Below the pieces are notes generated by a model that worked only from the letters and a program-made list of their open reading frames with translations, ran no database searches and had not been told where the DNA came from. The position numbers and the translations under genes were made by a program. From Candidatus Buchananbacteria bacterium (GTDB lineage Bacteria; Patescibacteriota; Patescibacteriia; 2-01-FULL-39-33), in the NCBI GenBank assembly GCA_903859075.1, contig CAIOLF010000068.1, positions 1-38,575 on the forward strand: a stretch of DNA of 38,575 bases, given 5' to 3'. Below are positions 29,065 to 38,432 of the stretch, piece by piece. The first letter of the stretch is position 1, and the number at the start of each line of letters is the position of its first letter.

Positions 29065-30183
29065 TTATTTCACAATCACTTTAATCCTTCCCTCTTGCCC
29101 GGGCAGATGTTTCTGCCAATAAGGGGAAACATGAATCTCGACATTCTTTATCAATTCCGATTTGCCGGCGTAATTTCGCACCTCGTCAATAGTTTTGCCG
29201 ACAAAATTTTTCCGATCCAGGATACTATTATCAGCGGCGAGCATCGCTTTAAGCAGATAATCAACTTTGATCATTACCGCCTCTGATCCCGGATCCGGCT
29301 CAATAACCGAATATTTGACATTGCTGGTATCAATATTATTGATATTAAGGCCATTGAGATGCAATTTTTCCACTTTGCGCTTGATTAAGTCGTTGAGCTG
29401 GTCTTTATTGATGGCAATCGTGCTGATTTTTACTTTAGCCGTATAGTTTACCGCGGGCGCTTCTTCACCGGCTACGCGATCCGTCTTAAACTCAGTTATT
29501 GTCACTGCCAAAGGATTGTTTTCTGACAGCTTAAACTCTTGACGGGCTGACTGCGTCACTTTTTTCTGCAGCTCTTCCTTGGCCCGATTGACATCGCCGT
29601 CGGAAACAACCTTGACTTCGCGCGGCCCGTTGCTTAATTCGCCTATTGGCTCGCCATAAATCTTATCCTGCAAAGCCGCTGCCAGTCTTATGATGGTCAG
29701 CTTGCCGGATTTAATAGTTGAAAAAACTGCCGGATCTTTAGGATAGACAGACGCCTCGACGCTGCCGCCGGCCGGCACGGTGACCATCTGGCTGGTACGG
29801 ACAATCACCCCGTTTTCCGCCTGTAGCTGCGTCGTCTGCATTAGTGGCTGGTTGCTGGCTGAATTATTAATCAATTTCACCTTGCCGATTTCGGTTGAGC
29901 TTACCGTCTTGGTGCTCAGCACATCAAAGCTGCCGCTCTCATCCCTGGCGCTTGATTCTACCTTGCCATAAACGACATCCTGCTCGGCCAATTGCTCCAA
30001 AGTCGGATTCTCCCTGATTTCCACGTTAAAACTTAAATTAATATCCTGCGAATCAGGGGTGACGATAACTACCGCCTGCGAATAAAAGAACAGGAAAATC
30101 GCCGACAATATCATCAAAGCGAAGACAATGAAAGTCAACGAGATATTGCGATACATTTTGTTTGTTACCGGTTTGTGGGGCAT
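29065..30183 (-). CDS. Membrane-anchored extracytoplasmic protein (baseplate J/gp47-like annotation in CPR)
   Basis: 372 residues. One membrane segment (SLTFIVFALMILSAIFLFFYS, about 15-35) is followed by a long extracytoplasmic beta-rich region (VVIVTPDSQDINLSFNVEIRENPT). Similar CPR proteins are often annotated as baseplate J-like, but that assignment is weak, and no phage genes are near. It probably belongs to the cell surface. No SD. Confidence 0.6.
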   Translation of the reverse strand: MPHKPVTNKMYRNISLTFIVFALMILSAIFLFFYSQAVVIVTPDSQDINLSFNVEIRENPTLEQLAEQDVVYGKVESSARDESGSFDVLSTKTVSSTEIGKVKLINNSASNQPLMQTTQLQAENGVIVRTSQMVTVPAGGSVEASVYPKDPAVFSTIKSGKLTIIRLAAALQDKIYGEPIGELSNGPREVKVVSDGDVNRAKEELQKKVTQSARQEFKLSENNPLAVTITEFKTDRVAGEEAPAVNYTAKVKISTIAINKDQLNDLIKRKVEKLHLNGLNINNIDTSNVKYSVIEPDPGSEAVMIKVDYLLKAMLAADNSILDRKNFVGKTIDEVRNYAGKSELIKNVEIHVSPYWQKHLPGQEGRIKVIVK

Positions 30184-30249
30184 ATTTTTAAAAAATCTAA
30201 TTATTTTTTAGTATGTTAAATTTTTTATATTATAACACAAGAATTATTA

Positions 30250-33200
30250 TTAGTTAAGCGCTATTTTACCCTGGCCCAGCAAGCCTTCCACCAACGAAAT
30301 AAAACGATCATTATAATTGACGCGAAAACTGGTCTTTATCTTCTGGCTTAAACCATTCTTTTTGTTAACGATTATCTCCACTATGGCCGTTCCGGGATAA
30401 TCATAAATAGCCGCCTTCAGCTTGCGGGAAACGTCAAAATCAACCGGCTCACTGATGGTCAAGGAGACGAATTTTTCTGCCGGAGCGGCGGCGGCCGCTT
30501 TATTATAAAAACCGCGGGCTCCTTGGCGGTTGCCGGCGCCCGAGGCGATTTTCTGCAAAACTTCATCTAGATTGTGTTCGGAGAGCGGCCAAGCCCAATC
30601 GCAGAGTATCTTCGTTTCTTCATCTTTCTCAGAAATCTTTCCCGAACAAATTATGATATTGTCTTCTCGCCAGAGATGCTGATCCTGCTCCAATACCTTG
30701 GGAAAAACCAAAATCTCCACGTCGCCGCGATTGTCCTCAATCTTTACAAACAACATGGAATCGCCTTTCTTGGTCTGAATTTTTTTAACGGTAGTGACAA
30801 CTCCGGCCACGCGAACTTCCGAGCCGCCAACGCAATTTTTTAGCATCGAGCAGTCGACTACGTAATCCTTTATCAGCGGGCGTAAATGACTCATCGGATG
30901 CTCCGAAACATAAAGCCCGAGATATTCCCTTTCCCAATTTAATTTTTGTTTTTTATCAACCGGCTCCGTCTCTTCCAAGCGCAAACAAAAAAATTGAGCC
31001 CCCGGCAACAAGCCTAGTAAATTATGCTGTGAACTTGATTCGTCTTTATTGACCTGAGCCATATAAGACAACAGCCTATCCATGTTGGATAAAATTTTAT
31101 TGCGTTCCTCCAAGCTGTCAAGACAGCCGGACTTAGCCATCGCTTCCAGAGAACGTTTATTAAGATCTTTAGATTTTACCCGTTTTAACAGGTCCTCCAA
31201 GCTGAGATAGCGGCCATTAGCTTTACGCTCTTTAATCATCGCCTTGACGACATTTTCTCCCAGACCCTTGACTGCCAGCATGCCAAAACGGATGCGTGGC
31301 TGACTTTCTTTCAGGCTCTGGGCCACTAAAGTAAAATTAGAAAAACTCTCGTTGACGTCCGGCGGCAAGACCTCAATTCCCAGCTGCCGGCATTCCTCCG
31401 CTTCAATGGCAATGCGGTCGGAATTCTGCTGATCGGAAGTTAAGAGCGCCGTCATGAATTCGCCCGGATAATTGGCCTTAAGATAGGCGGTTTGATAGGC
31501 GATCATCGCGTAGCAGGCGGCATGGGAACGATTGAAGCCGTAAGAAGCGAAGGGCAAAATGAATTCCCAAATCTTTTTGGCAACCGAGGATCCAATGCCA
31601 TTTTTTATCATGCCCTCAATCATTTTCACTTCTTGTTCTTTAAGCAACTCTTTGATTTTTTTGCCGACGGCCTTGCGCAGGATATCGGCCTCGCCATATG
31701 TAAATCCGGCCAGATCACGGGCGATTTGCAGCAACTGTTCCTGATAAACGGCCACGCCATGAGTACGCTCCAAAATCGGCTTCAGCTTGGGATGGAGATA
31801 TTGCGGCTTCTTCCGCCCATGCTTGCCGGCGATATAATCAGGGATATATTCCATCGGACCGGGGCGGTAGAGCGCCACCATGGCGATAACATCTTCCAAG
31901 TCAGTCGGCAGCAACTGTTTTAAATATCTTTTCATGCCGGCCGACTCAAACTGGAAGATGCCGGTGGTCTTGCCGTCTTGAAAAAGTTTAAAAGCTTTTT
32001 TATCATCAAGCGGTATCTGGCTGATATCAATATTTATGCCGTGTATCTTTTTAATGACCTCCAGCGTCTGTTCAATAATGGTTAAATTAGAAAGTCCTAA
32101 AAAATCCATCTTGAGCAGTCCCAGATCATCGACTGAGTGGCCTTCATATTGCACAATGATAGAATTCTCTCCGGCGCTGCCCAGCTGCCGCGGCGCATAA
32201 TTATCCAACGATTCCGGGGTGATCACCACGCCGCAAGCATGGGTGGAGGCGTGGCGGACAACGCCCTCCAAGCGCTTGGCGGTATTGATGAGTTTCTGGC
32301 CGTCCGGATCAGCGGTAATTTCTTTAAGCTCCGGCACGATCTCAATCGCTTTGTCCAGCTTGGTAAACATGGGAATCAGCTTGGCCACGCGATCGCAGTA
32401 ATTATAAGGCAAACCCATGACCCGGCCGACGTCGCGAATGGCATTTCTGGCGGCCATCGTACCAAAAGTGATGATCTGCGCCACATGATCCTTGCCGTAT
32501 TTTTCGCTGACATAGCGCAAGACATCGTCACGGCGCAAATCGGCAAAGTCAGTATCAATATCAGGCATGGAGATACGTTCCGGATTGAGAAAGCGCTCAA
32601 ACACTAAGTTATATTTGATTGGGTCGATATCAGTAATCCTAGTCAGATAAGAAACCAAGCTGCCGGCGGCGCTGCCGCGTCCCGGCCCGACGATAATGCC
32701 ATTGTCCTTGGCCCAAGTAATAAAATCAGAAACAATCAAGAAGTAGCCGGCGTAACCTGTCTTTTCAATGACGCTCAGCTCGTATTCCAGCCGGGTTTTT
32801 ATCTCTTCGCCGATGCTTTCGCCGTAGCGGCCGATTAATCCTTCTTGCGCCAGCTGGCGCAAGTAGCCATCAGGAGTGATTCCTGCCGGCAAAGCAAAAT
32901 GCGGCAGAATCGGTTTGCCCAGTTGTAATTCCAAATTGCACAGCTCGGCAATTCTTGCCGTATTTTCAATCACCTCCGGATGCTCAGTAAAACATTCTTG
33001 CATCTCCTGCTCGCTGCGGAAAGACAGGTCGATGCCAATATAGGACATCCGGTCGGTATCGGAAAGAACTTTCTTGGTCTGGATGCAAAGCAGGACATCT
33101 TGCGCGTAATCGTCATCCTTATTGGGATAATGAATATCGTTAGTAGCGATCACCGGCGCGTCCAATTCCACGCTCAGCTGAAAAATAGCTTCATTGACTT

Positions 33201-33753
33201 GCCGCTGTTGCGGAATGCTCTCGTGATGCTGCACCTCCAAATAAAAATTTTCTTTACCGAACAGCTGCTGATATTGTCTGATCATTTCTCGCGCTAATTC
33301 CAGATTACCGCCCAAAATATGATTGGCCAATTCTCCGGCTAGGCAGGCCGTCGTGCAAATTAATCCTTCATGGTACTGCTCTAACAATTCAAAATCAATT
33401 CGCGGCTTATAATAAAATCCTTCCAGATGGGCGATGGTCGTCAGTTTTACCAAATTCTTATAGCCCTGTTCGTTTTTGGCCAGCAGTATCAAGTGATACG
33501 GCCGTTCGTCGATCTTGGCGCGTTTATTTTGGTGGCCATTTCTGGCCACATAGGCCTCAACGCCGATAATCGGCTTTAGTCCCGCCTTCTTCGCTTTTTT
33601 ATAGAACTCAATCGCGCCGTACATTACGCCATGATCCGTGATCGCCAAGGCCGGCATACCGCATTCCTGCGCCTTTTTTATCAGATCATCAATTTGTCCC
33701 AAGCCGTCAAGCAGAGAATAATGAGAGTGAGTATGGAGATGGATAAAAGACAT
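30250..33753 (-). CDS. dnaE: DNA polymerase III subunit alpha
   Basis: 1167 residues, full length. The PHP domain begins at residue 3 (IHLHTHSHYSLLDGLG). The polymerase acidic triad appears in PDIDTDFADLRRDDV with PGRGSAAGSLVSYL before it. A fingers region (GVAVYQEQLLQIARDLAGFTYGEADILRKAVGKK), an HhH motif (RFGMLAVKGLGENVV) and an OB fold (EVRVAGVVTTVKKIQTKKGDSMLFVKIED) are recognisable. It is the replicative polymerase. It has no SD. Confidence 0.97.
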   Translation of the reverse strand: MSFIHLHTHSHYSLLDGLGQIDDLIKKAQECGMPALAITDHGVMYGAIEFYKKAKKAGLKPIIGVEAYVARNGHQNKRAKIDERPYHLILLAKNEQGYKNLVKLTTIAHLEGFYYKPRIDFELLEQYHEGLICTTACLAGELANHILGGNLELAREMIRQYQQLFGKENFYLEVQHHESIPQQRQVNEAIFQLSVELDAPVIATNDIHYPNKDDDYAQDVLLCIQTKKVLSDTDRMSYIGIDLSFRSEQEMQECFTEHPEVIENTARIAELCNLELQLGKPILPHFALPAGITPDGYLRQLAQEGLIGRYGESIGEEIKTRLEYELSVIEKTGYAGYFLIVSDFITWAKDNGIIVGPGRGSAAGSLVSYLTRITDIDPIKYNLVFERFLNPERISMPDIDTDFADLRRDDVLRYVSEKYGKDHVAQIITFGTMAARNAIRDVGRVMGLPYNYCDRVAKLIPMFTKLDKAIEIVPELKEITADPDGQKLINTAKRLEGVVRHASTHACGVVITPESLDNYAPRQLGSAGENSIIVQYEGHSVDDLGLLKMDFLGLSNLTIIEQTLEVIKKIHGINIDISQIPLDDKKAFKLFQDGKTTGIFQFESAGMKRYLKQLLPTDLEDVIAMVALYRPGPMEYIPDYIAGKHGRKKPQYLHPKLKPILERTHGVAVYQEQLLQIARDLAGFTYGEADILRKAVGKKIKELLKEQEVKMIEGMIKNGIGSSVAKKIWEFILPFASYGFNRSHAACYAMIAYQTAYLKANYPGEFMTALLTSDQQNSDRIAIEAEECRQLGIEVLPPDVNESFSNFTLVAQSLKESQPRIRFGMLAVKGLGENVVKAMIKERKANGRYLSLEDLLKRVKSKDLNKRSLEAMAKSGCLDSLEERNKILSNMDRLLSYMAQVNKDESSSQHNLLGLLPGAQFFCLRLEETEPVDKKQKLNWEREYLGLYVSEHPMSHLRPLIKDYVVDCSMLKNCVGGSEVRVAGVVTTVKKIQTKKGDSMLFVKIEDNRGDVEILVFPKVLEQDQHLWREDNIIICSGKISEKDEETKILCDWAWPLSEHNLDEVLQKIASGAGNRQGARGFYNKAAAAAPAEKFVSLTISEPVDFDVSRKLKAAIYDYPGTAIVEIIVNKKNGLSQKIKTSFRVNYNDRFISLVEGLLGQGKIALN

Positions 33754-33843
33754 AAAAATTTCGAAAAGAAAAAATTAGAAAATTAGGAAATTAAGGAATT
33801 GGGATATTAAGATATCAAATAGCTAAATGGTTAAATAAATAAA

Positions 33844-34923
33844 TTATTTGAGCGTTACTTGCAGACTTTGTTCCTGGCCTTTGCGGGAAATAAGCAATTC
33901 TACTTTATCTCCCGGCTTATAACCGCTGATGGCTTCAGCCAGTCCCACAAAAGCATTGAGTTCCGTATCATTGACCTTCTTGATTATGTCCCCCTCTTTA
34001 AGCTTATCAAAAGCCGGGCTATCTTTGGTTGCTGACATAACATAAGCTCCCACTGGTCCGATTTCATACAGTCCCTCCACTTGCGCCAGATCCAGGTACT
34101 GTATTTGCAACATCGGATAAGAGATCTTTTTGCCGTTTAACACCTGATTAACGGCTGTCCGGAAATAATCCACGGGAATTACTTTTCCGGCGTTTACTAA
34201 GCCGATAATTTCTCCCTTGAGATTAGCCACTACCGCTCCGTTAGTCGAGGTATCAAGAACAGTGTCAAGAATAATCTCCCGCTGGATCAAATCAGAAGGT
34301 AAAATCGCCTCCGTCGGGGCATTAAAATCGTAACCGATTTTTTTTATCTGACTAAGAGAGAAATTGTTGCGAGCGGAAATCAGGACGACTGTCTGGCCAA
34401 TCTGTAAATCCCTGATGGTACCTAATTTAGCAACCGGTAAATTTTTGGCCGGGACTTTGCCAAACTCAATCTTATAAATCGGATCCTCGATAAAACTATC
34501 CAAACCATACTGCTTATTTTCATAGCCGACAGCCGAATATTTTCCCTTGGGATTGGCAATGACTGATTTTACTGTCACTATCCAGCCGTCAGCGGTCAGG
34601 ACAAATCCCTGGCCGACAAAATTATTCTTAGTGTTGGCCTTATCCAGTATCGTTTCACCTTTCTTGGCGCTGTAAACATTGATTAGCGACGGCAAAAGAT
34701 CATTTTGAATTTGCTTGAGCTGAAGATCTTGCTGGACGACGACATTGCGCGGGCGGTCAATAATTATCTGGCCGGAAGAATTATCGCTGGAGATATTGAG
34801 ACGCCCCCAAAAAGTCAGTAAAGACTGATTGGCGCCAATAACGATAAAGCCGACTATCCCGGAGCCAAAGCCAAAGATAACTGCCAGAATGATCACTAAA
34901 AACGCGTTACTGATTTTTTTCAT
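33844..34923 (-). CDS. HtrA/DegP-like protein with degenerate active site and PDZ domain
   Basis: 359 residues. A signal anchor (8-30) is followed by a trypsin-like domain and a C-terminal PDZ domain (GPVGAYVMSATKDSPAFDKLKEGDIIKKVNDTEL, about 285-318). The catalytic triad is lost: the His position in GWIVTVKSVI is S120, the Asp position in EDPIYKIEF is K151, and the Ser position in DTSTNGAVV is N228 (family: GNSGGP). The fold is preserved, so it is probably a non-proteolytic chaperone or binding protein in the cell envelope. It has no SD. Confidence 0.8.
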   Translation of the reverse strand: MKKISNAFLVIILAVIFGFGSGIVGFIVIGANQSLLTFWGRLNISSDNSSGQIIIDRPRNVVVQQDLQLKQIQNDLLPSLINVYSAKKGETILDKANTKNNFVGQGFVLTADGWIVTVKSVIANPKGKYSAVGYENKQYGLDSFIEDPIYKIEFGKVPAKNLPVAKLGTIRDLQIGQTVVLISARNNFSLSQIKKIGYDFNAPTEAILPSDLIQREIILDTVLDTSTNGAVVANLKGEIIGLVNAGKVIPVDYFRTAVNQVLNGKKISYPMLQIQYLDLAQVEGLYEIGPVGAYVMSATKDSPAFDKLKEGDIIKKVNDTELNAFVGLAEAISGYKPGDKVELLISRKGQEQSLQVTLK

Positions 34924-34942
34924 ATAAAAATATTTAATTAAC

Positions 34943-35707
34943 TTAAAGCCAAAAAGATGTCAAAATAACTAATAAAGCGATAATAAAGCCAAAGGCCAGA
35001 TACTTGATCAGTTTAACGTAGCTCAGGCCGTTGCTGACGCTTAGAAGGTAAAATGAAGTCAGCCAATAATAACCCAGGGAAACAATGAAAGCCACCACGT
35101 AAAAACTGATCGGCAAATAGATCGCCGCCCCCAATATCTGCAGTAGAATCAAATCAAGAATAACAATGGTCAACTTATTTTTTCCCGGCGGCCAGTCATT
35201 AAAAAGAAAAAAATTGATCAGCAATGACAGATTAACAAAAAACGCGATCAGCAATACCCAGTACCAATCCAAGCTTAAAAATATATTAAGATTCACCAGC
35301 AAGGCCGAATAAATAAAAACAATGATCATGTTCAAGTATAAAATGATGTTTTTCATCTCCAAAATTGAACGTTTCTGCGTCTGATAGAAATGATGGAAAA
35401 CCGCCTCCCAATAAACAAAATAAATCAGTGACCAAAAAACTAAAAACAGATTTATAAACAGCGAATTCTCTAAGATCAGAGTATAGATAAAACCGAAAAC
35501 GGCGTAAATAATGCTATAAAACAAAACAGCGGTGACCTTTTTATCCTTGCTCTTTATTCGTAACAACAAAAGATAGATGATATTTACGACAATAATGGAA
35601 GCAAGCACGAAAGGCCACCAACCGCTAAAATAAAACAAGGATTTAAGTGAAGCAAAATAGTATATCGGGATAATAAACGGTAGCAATCTGATAATGGCGA
35701 ATAACAT
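34943..35707 (-). CDS. Multi-pass membrane protein
   Basis: 254 residues with about eight hydrophobic segments and few charged residues (MLFAIIRLLPFIIPIYYFASL; WWPFVLASIIVVNIIYLLLL; and so on to YLAFGFIIALLVILTSFW). No family was recognised, and no charged or catalytic pattern in the membrane was visible. It lies between two other small envelope genes on the same strand, with short spacers. Confidence 0.65.
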   Translation of the reverse strand: MLFAIIRLLPFIIPIYYFASLKSLFYFSGWWPFVLASIIVVNIIYLLLLRIKSKDKKVTAVLFYSIIYAVFGFIYTLILENSLFINLFLVFWSLIYFVYWEAVFHHFYQTQKRSILEMKNIILYLNMIIVFIYSALLVNLNIFLSLDWYWVLLIAFFVNLSLLINFFLFNDWPPGKNKLTIVILDLILLQILGAAIYLPISFYVVAFIVSLGYYWLTSFYLLSVSNGLSYVKLIKYLAFGFIIALLVILTSFWL

Positions 35708-35732
35708 AGAAAAATTTGGGGGAATTTCTTAA

Positions 35733-36188
35733 CTAAAAAGATTGGCAGTTCTGCTTAATCTTTTCCATTTCAGCGGCGACGGCCTGCCAATCGCCTTGCT
35801 GCGAGTCGGTCTCCATCTTATCCAAAGTCAAGACTACCGCTAAGTGCTGGTCGCGATATTTCGCCGGCACCACTAAAGCCAGCAGCCGTTTTTTCAGTTG
35901 CTCGGTCTTGACTATAAATCCGCTATCACGGACATCGATGGATTCCAGATAGGCATTAACGACTGCCTTAAATCCGCCTGCATATTTATTTTCCAATTGA
36001 ATCACGTCTACAATGGTGCGCCCAGCTGCTTTCTGGCTGAAATCAAAACTCATTGAACCGTGGTACTGGACGACAAAATAAGTCGCGCTGAGAGCCACTG
36101 CCAATATTACCAGCAACGGCATAACCTCGGGCAGCCACCAAAATAGCTCCCGCTTATTCGCCACTTTAGAAATACTCTTTTTTGCCAT
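35733..36188 (-). CDS. Single-pass membrane protein
   Basis: 151 residues. One membrane segment (about 17-43: PEVMPLLVILAVALSATYFVVQYHG) with a short cytoplasmic N-terminus and an external helical domain of about 105 residues (LEKY/Q-rich, with VNAYLESIDVRDSGF). No family was recognised. It is 10 bp after the next membrane gene in the direction of transcription, so co-expression is likely. Confidence 0.6.
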   Translation of the reverse strand: MAKKSISKVANKRELFWWLPEVMPLLVILAVALSATYFVVQYHGSMSFDFSQKAAGRTIVDVIQLENKYAGGFKAVVNAYLESIDVRDSGFIVKTEQLKKRLLALVVPAKYRDQHLAVVLTLDKMETDSQQGDWQAVAAEMEKIKQNCQSF

Positions 36189-36198
36189 ACCAAATAAT

Positions 36199-36561
36199 TT
36201 AAAACTTTAAATTAGAAAGGGTGATGCCCATAAACATTACTAAGGAAAAGGCGCCAAATAAAGTCAGCATTGTGGCGCCGAGACATTCCTTAGCCTCGGC
36301 TTTTTTTCCGGCCAGCAGATAATTAAGAGGATGGCAGAAAATCAAAATCAGAGACAGGGCGGCGCTGAAAACAAATAAAATTATCAAGGCGACAGCGCCA
36401 AATACCAATAACTCTGAACTGGGCGGGAAAACCGCTTCGGCAACGATGAAGAAAATAGCAACCAGGATAATATAGGCTGCCTCGACCATACCGGCGATAA
36501 AGCCGTGGGTCACTGCCTCCGCGGCGGAGGCTTTTTTGCTTTTGAGCATGGAGTTAAGCAT
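36199..36561 (-). CDS. Small three-helix membrane protein
   Basis: 120 residues. Three hydrophobic segments are visible: AAYIILVAIFFIVAEAVF (about 28-45), LLVFGAVALIILFVFSAALSLILIF (about 50-74) and MLTLFGAFSLVMFMGITLS (about 97-115). No family recognised. Confidence 0.6.
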   Translation of the reverse strand: MLNSMLKSKKASAAEAVTHGFIAGMVEAAYIILVAIFFIVAEAVFPPSSELLVFGAVALIILFVFSAALSLILIFCHPLNYLLAGKKAEAKECLGATMLTLFGAFSLVMFMGITLSNLKF

Positions 36562-36613
36562 GGGTTTGTACTTTATTAATTAATGTTTTATTTTAATGTC
36601 TAAAAGCTAACGG

Positions 36614-36949
36614 CTAAAAGCTAGTAAACGATCCTTTCAAATCAATTTCCAGCCAATCACTTTGGCCCTCATCCCATTTGTAGGCGTGTAAGGCATGGGA
36701 AAACTCATCCTTGGAATAAATATATTCTACGCCGTGCTCGGAGCCGATGCGCCGCGAACCATGGGTGACTTTATCCAATACCACCGGCCGAGTGATAAAT
36801 TCTAGCCGCATCCGGCCCATGGGACCGTCAAATTCCAGCGTTTCCCTTTCTCCGATCTCCGGCTCTGGCAGCGGCTCTTTAGTTTCTTCCACGTTCTTAA
36901 AAGCATCAAGAATCTGCCCTTTGATTGATTTCCATTTTTCCGGTGACAT
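36614..36949 (-). CDS. Hypothetical soluble protein
   Basis: 111 residues, acidic. The conserved-looking core ERETLEFDGPMGRMRLEFITRPVVLDKVTHGSRRIG and EYIYSKDEFSHALHAYKWDEGQSDWLEIDL suggests a small beta domain. I know no function for it. Similar unnamed proteins occur in CPR genomes (from memory, not checked). Confidence 0.55.
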   Translation of the reverse strand: MSPEKWKSIKGQILDAFKNVEETKEPLPEPEIGERETLEFDGPMGRMRLEFITRPVVLDKVTHGSRRIGSEHGVEYIYSKDEFSHALHAYKWDEGQSDWLEIDLKGSFTSF

Positions 36950-37021
36950 AAAATTATTCTTTGGTAGTAATCGTACTAGTTGGTAACTGTTTAATTGATA
37001 TGATTATACCATAAAACCCTG

Positions 37022-37570
37022 CTACTTTTCAAGTTGTGAATATTCACAGCCGCAGTAGCTCTGGCGGTAGAAATTGTGCTCCTGGCTTACTGCCATGGCC
37101 TGCCGAAAGCCATCTTGCTTTTTCCAGTCACCGGCCAAAAATCCTATGCCATATTGATCAGCTAATTCTTCGCCTAGGCGATTTACTAACGTAGCATCTT
37201 TATGAGGAGAAATAGCCAAGGTTGAGGCAAACAGATCATAGCCCTGTTTTTTAGCATGGAGAGCCGTCTTTTCCAGGCGCTCACGACAGCAAAGTTCACA
37301 GCGTCTCCCCCGCTCCGGTTCTCGCTCGAGCCCGACGGCCATTTCCCGCCATTTAATATGGTTGGGATCAATTTCAATAAACTGATAGCCTTGGTCGGTA
37401 AAAAATTTTTTCGCTTCATCGCGCCGCCGGGCGTACTCTTCGGCCGGAAAAATGTTAGGATTATAATAAAATATCGCCACTTCATAATCAGCAGCCAGCT
37501 TAGAAGCCAAAAACCCGCCGCAAGTGGCGCAGCAGGTATGGAGTAAAAGTTTCTTTCTAATATGTTCCAT
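37022..37570 (-). CDS. queH: Epoxyqueuosine reductase QueH
   Basis: 182 residues, matching the DUF208/QueH family: LLLHTCCATC (8-17), YYNPNIFPAEEYARRRDE, GRRCELCCRERLEKTA, ASTLAISPHKD, FLAGDWKKQDGF and RQSYCGCEYS. The cysteine pairs bind a 4Fe-4S cluster and a second metal. QueH reduces epoxyqueuosine to queuosine in tRNA, replacing QueG. Other queuosine genes are not in the window, so the precursor may be salvaged. Confidence 0.93.
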   Translation of the reverse strand: MEHIRKKLLLHTCCATCGGFLASKLAADYEVAIFYYNPNIFPAEEYARRRDEAKKFFTDQGYQFIEIDPNHIKWREMAVGLEREPERGRRCELCCRERLEKTALHAKKQGYDLFASTLAISPHKDATLVNRLGEELADQYGIGFLAGDWKKQDGFRQAMAVSQEHNFYRQSYCGCEYSQLEK

Positions 37571-37579
37571 TTAAAAAAA

Positions 37580-37831
37580 CTAAGCTATCTTGTATACCTC
37601 GTCCCCTTCTTTGACTGCCTGATTGACTTTAAGGCCAATTGCCTGTCCGGCGGAGGCCGTCTGCACCTCTTGGCGGTCTATCTGCATTGAGGAAATTTCC
37701 TGGGTAAAATCGCGATCCCCGCCTTTAATGCTGATGGTATCGCCGACGCTAAGCGCACCAGCGGCGATCTCTATGACGCCGACGCCGATTTTTGGGAAAT
37801 AATGCGTGATCTTGCCGATTAATTTTTCCAT
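37580..37831 (-). CDS. Translation elongation factor-like protein (EF-Tu domain 2-like)
   Basis: 83 residues from the ATG at 37831 (MEKLIGKITHYFPKIGVGVIEI); an ATG three codons earlier is also possible. It has the beta-barrel pattern of EF-Tu domain 2 (GDTISIKGGDRDFTQEISSMQIDRQEVQTASAGQAIGLKV), but no GTPase domain. Such stand-alone domains are found in CPR and some archaea and are annotated as elongation factor-like. The function is unknown. It is 9 bp upstream of queH. Confidence 0.75.
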   Translation of the reverse strand: MEKLIGKITHYFPKIGVGVIEIAAGALSVGDTISIKGGDRDFTQEISSMQIDRQEVQTASAGQAIGLKVNQAVKEGDEVYKIA

Positions 37832-37889
37832 GATTATCACCCCGCTTTCTAAATTAAGAATTAATTAAGAATTAAGAATAATACTATTT

Positions 37890-38354
37890 TTATTTCCCAA
37901 GCTTTTGTCTCAAATATGAATCCGCTTCGGTCAATATTTCTTTCAAATTTTTAAACTTCAAATACTTGAGCGCCGTCTTGACGGGCAGCCAGCCGTAGCC
38001 GTTAATTCTCTCCCCTTTGCCTCCGTTAGCTAGCAGTTTTACTTGCTGGCCCGCTGGCAACTCGGCCAAATACAAGGCCACATCTTTTCTAATAAACTCA
38101 CCGGCCTTATCTCCATGCGATTCTTTATAAAAGAACTGCGTCTGCTGGCGCCAGCCGTCAATCACTGCTTTAATTTTAATTCCCGTCTCCTCTTCCAGCT
38201 CCCGAATTGCTCCCTCCGCCTCGCTCTCCCCTTCCTCGATGTGGCCTTTGGAAAAATTCCAATAATCGCCGCGCAGATACAATAATAAATATTGCACTCC
38301 TTCTTGCGCGTCAACACGATATAAAATTATTCCGGCTGATTTTTCTTTTAACAC
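37890..38354 (-). CDS. Nudix hydrolase
   Basis: 154 residues. The Nudix box GHIEEGESEAEGAIRELEEETGI (about 40-62) is intact, with the metal-binding Glu residues. The flanking parts (SAGIILYRVDAQEGVQYLLLYLRGDYWNFSKG and ERINGYGWLPVKTALKYL) resemble bis(5'-nucleosyl)-tetraphosphatases and other MutT-like enzymes. It cleaves a nucleoside diphosphate-linked compound. Confidence 0.9.
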   Translation of the reverse strand: MLKEKSAGIILYRVDAQEGVQYLLLYLRGDYWNFSKGHIEEGESEAEGAIRELEEETGIKIKAVIDGWRQQTQFFYKESHGDKAGEFIRKDVALYLAELPAGQQVKLLANGGKGERINGYGWLPVKTALKYLKFKNLKEILTEADSYLRQKLGK

Positions 38355-38362
38355 GGTTTTAT

Positions 38363-38432
38363 AATTAAAAATTAAGAATTAAGAATTAAGAAATTTAATT
38401 CGTAATTCATAATTCATAATTCTTAATTCTTA
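38363..38432. repeat. AATTAAG-type AT-rich inverted repeat
   Basis: Tandem AATTAAG units (38363-38393) followed by the inverted form (TTCTTAA, 38419-38432) can fold into a hairpin between rarA and the Nudix gene. Similar AATTAAGAATTAAG spacers lie at 19640-19677 and 37851-37879. It is a recurrent intergenic element, perhaps a weak terminator. Confidence 0.6.

Noticed and set aside
29065..30183. Prophage region, from the baseplate-like annotation
   Set aside because: No tail, capsid, terminase or lysis genes are near; neighbours are housekeeping genes. The protein has an N-terminal membrane anchor.
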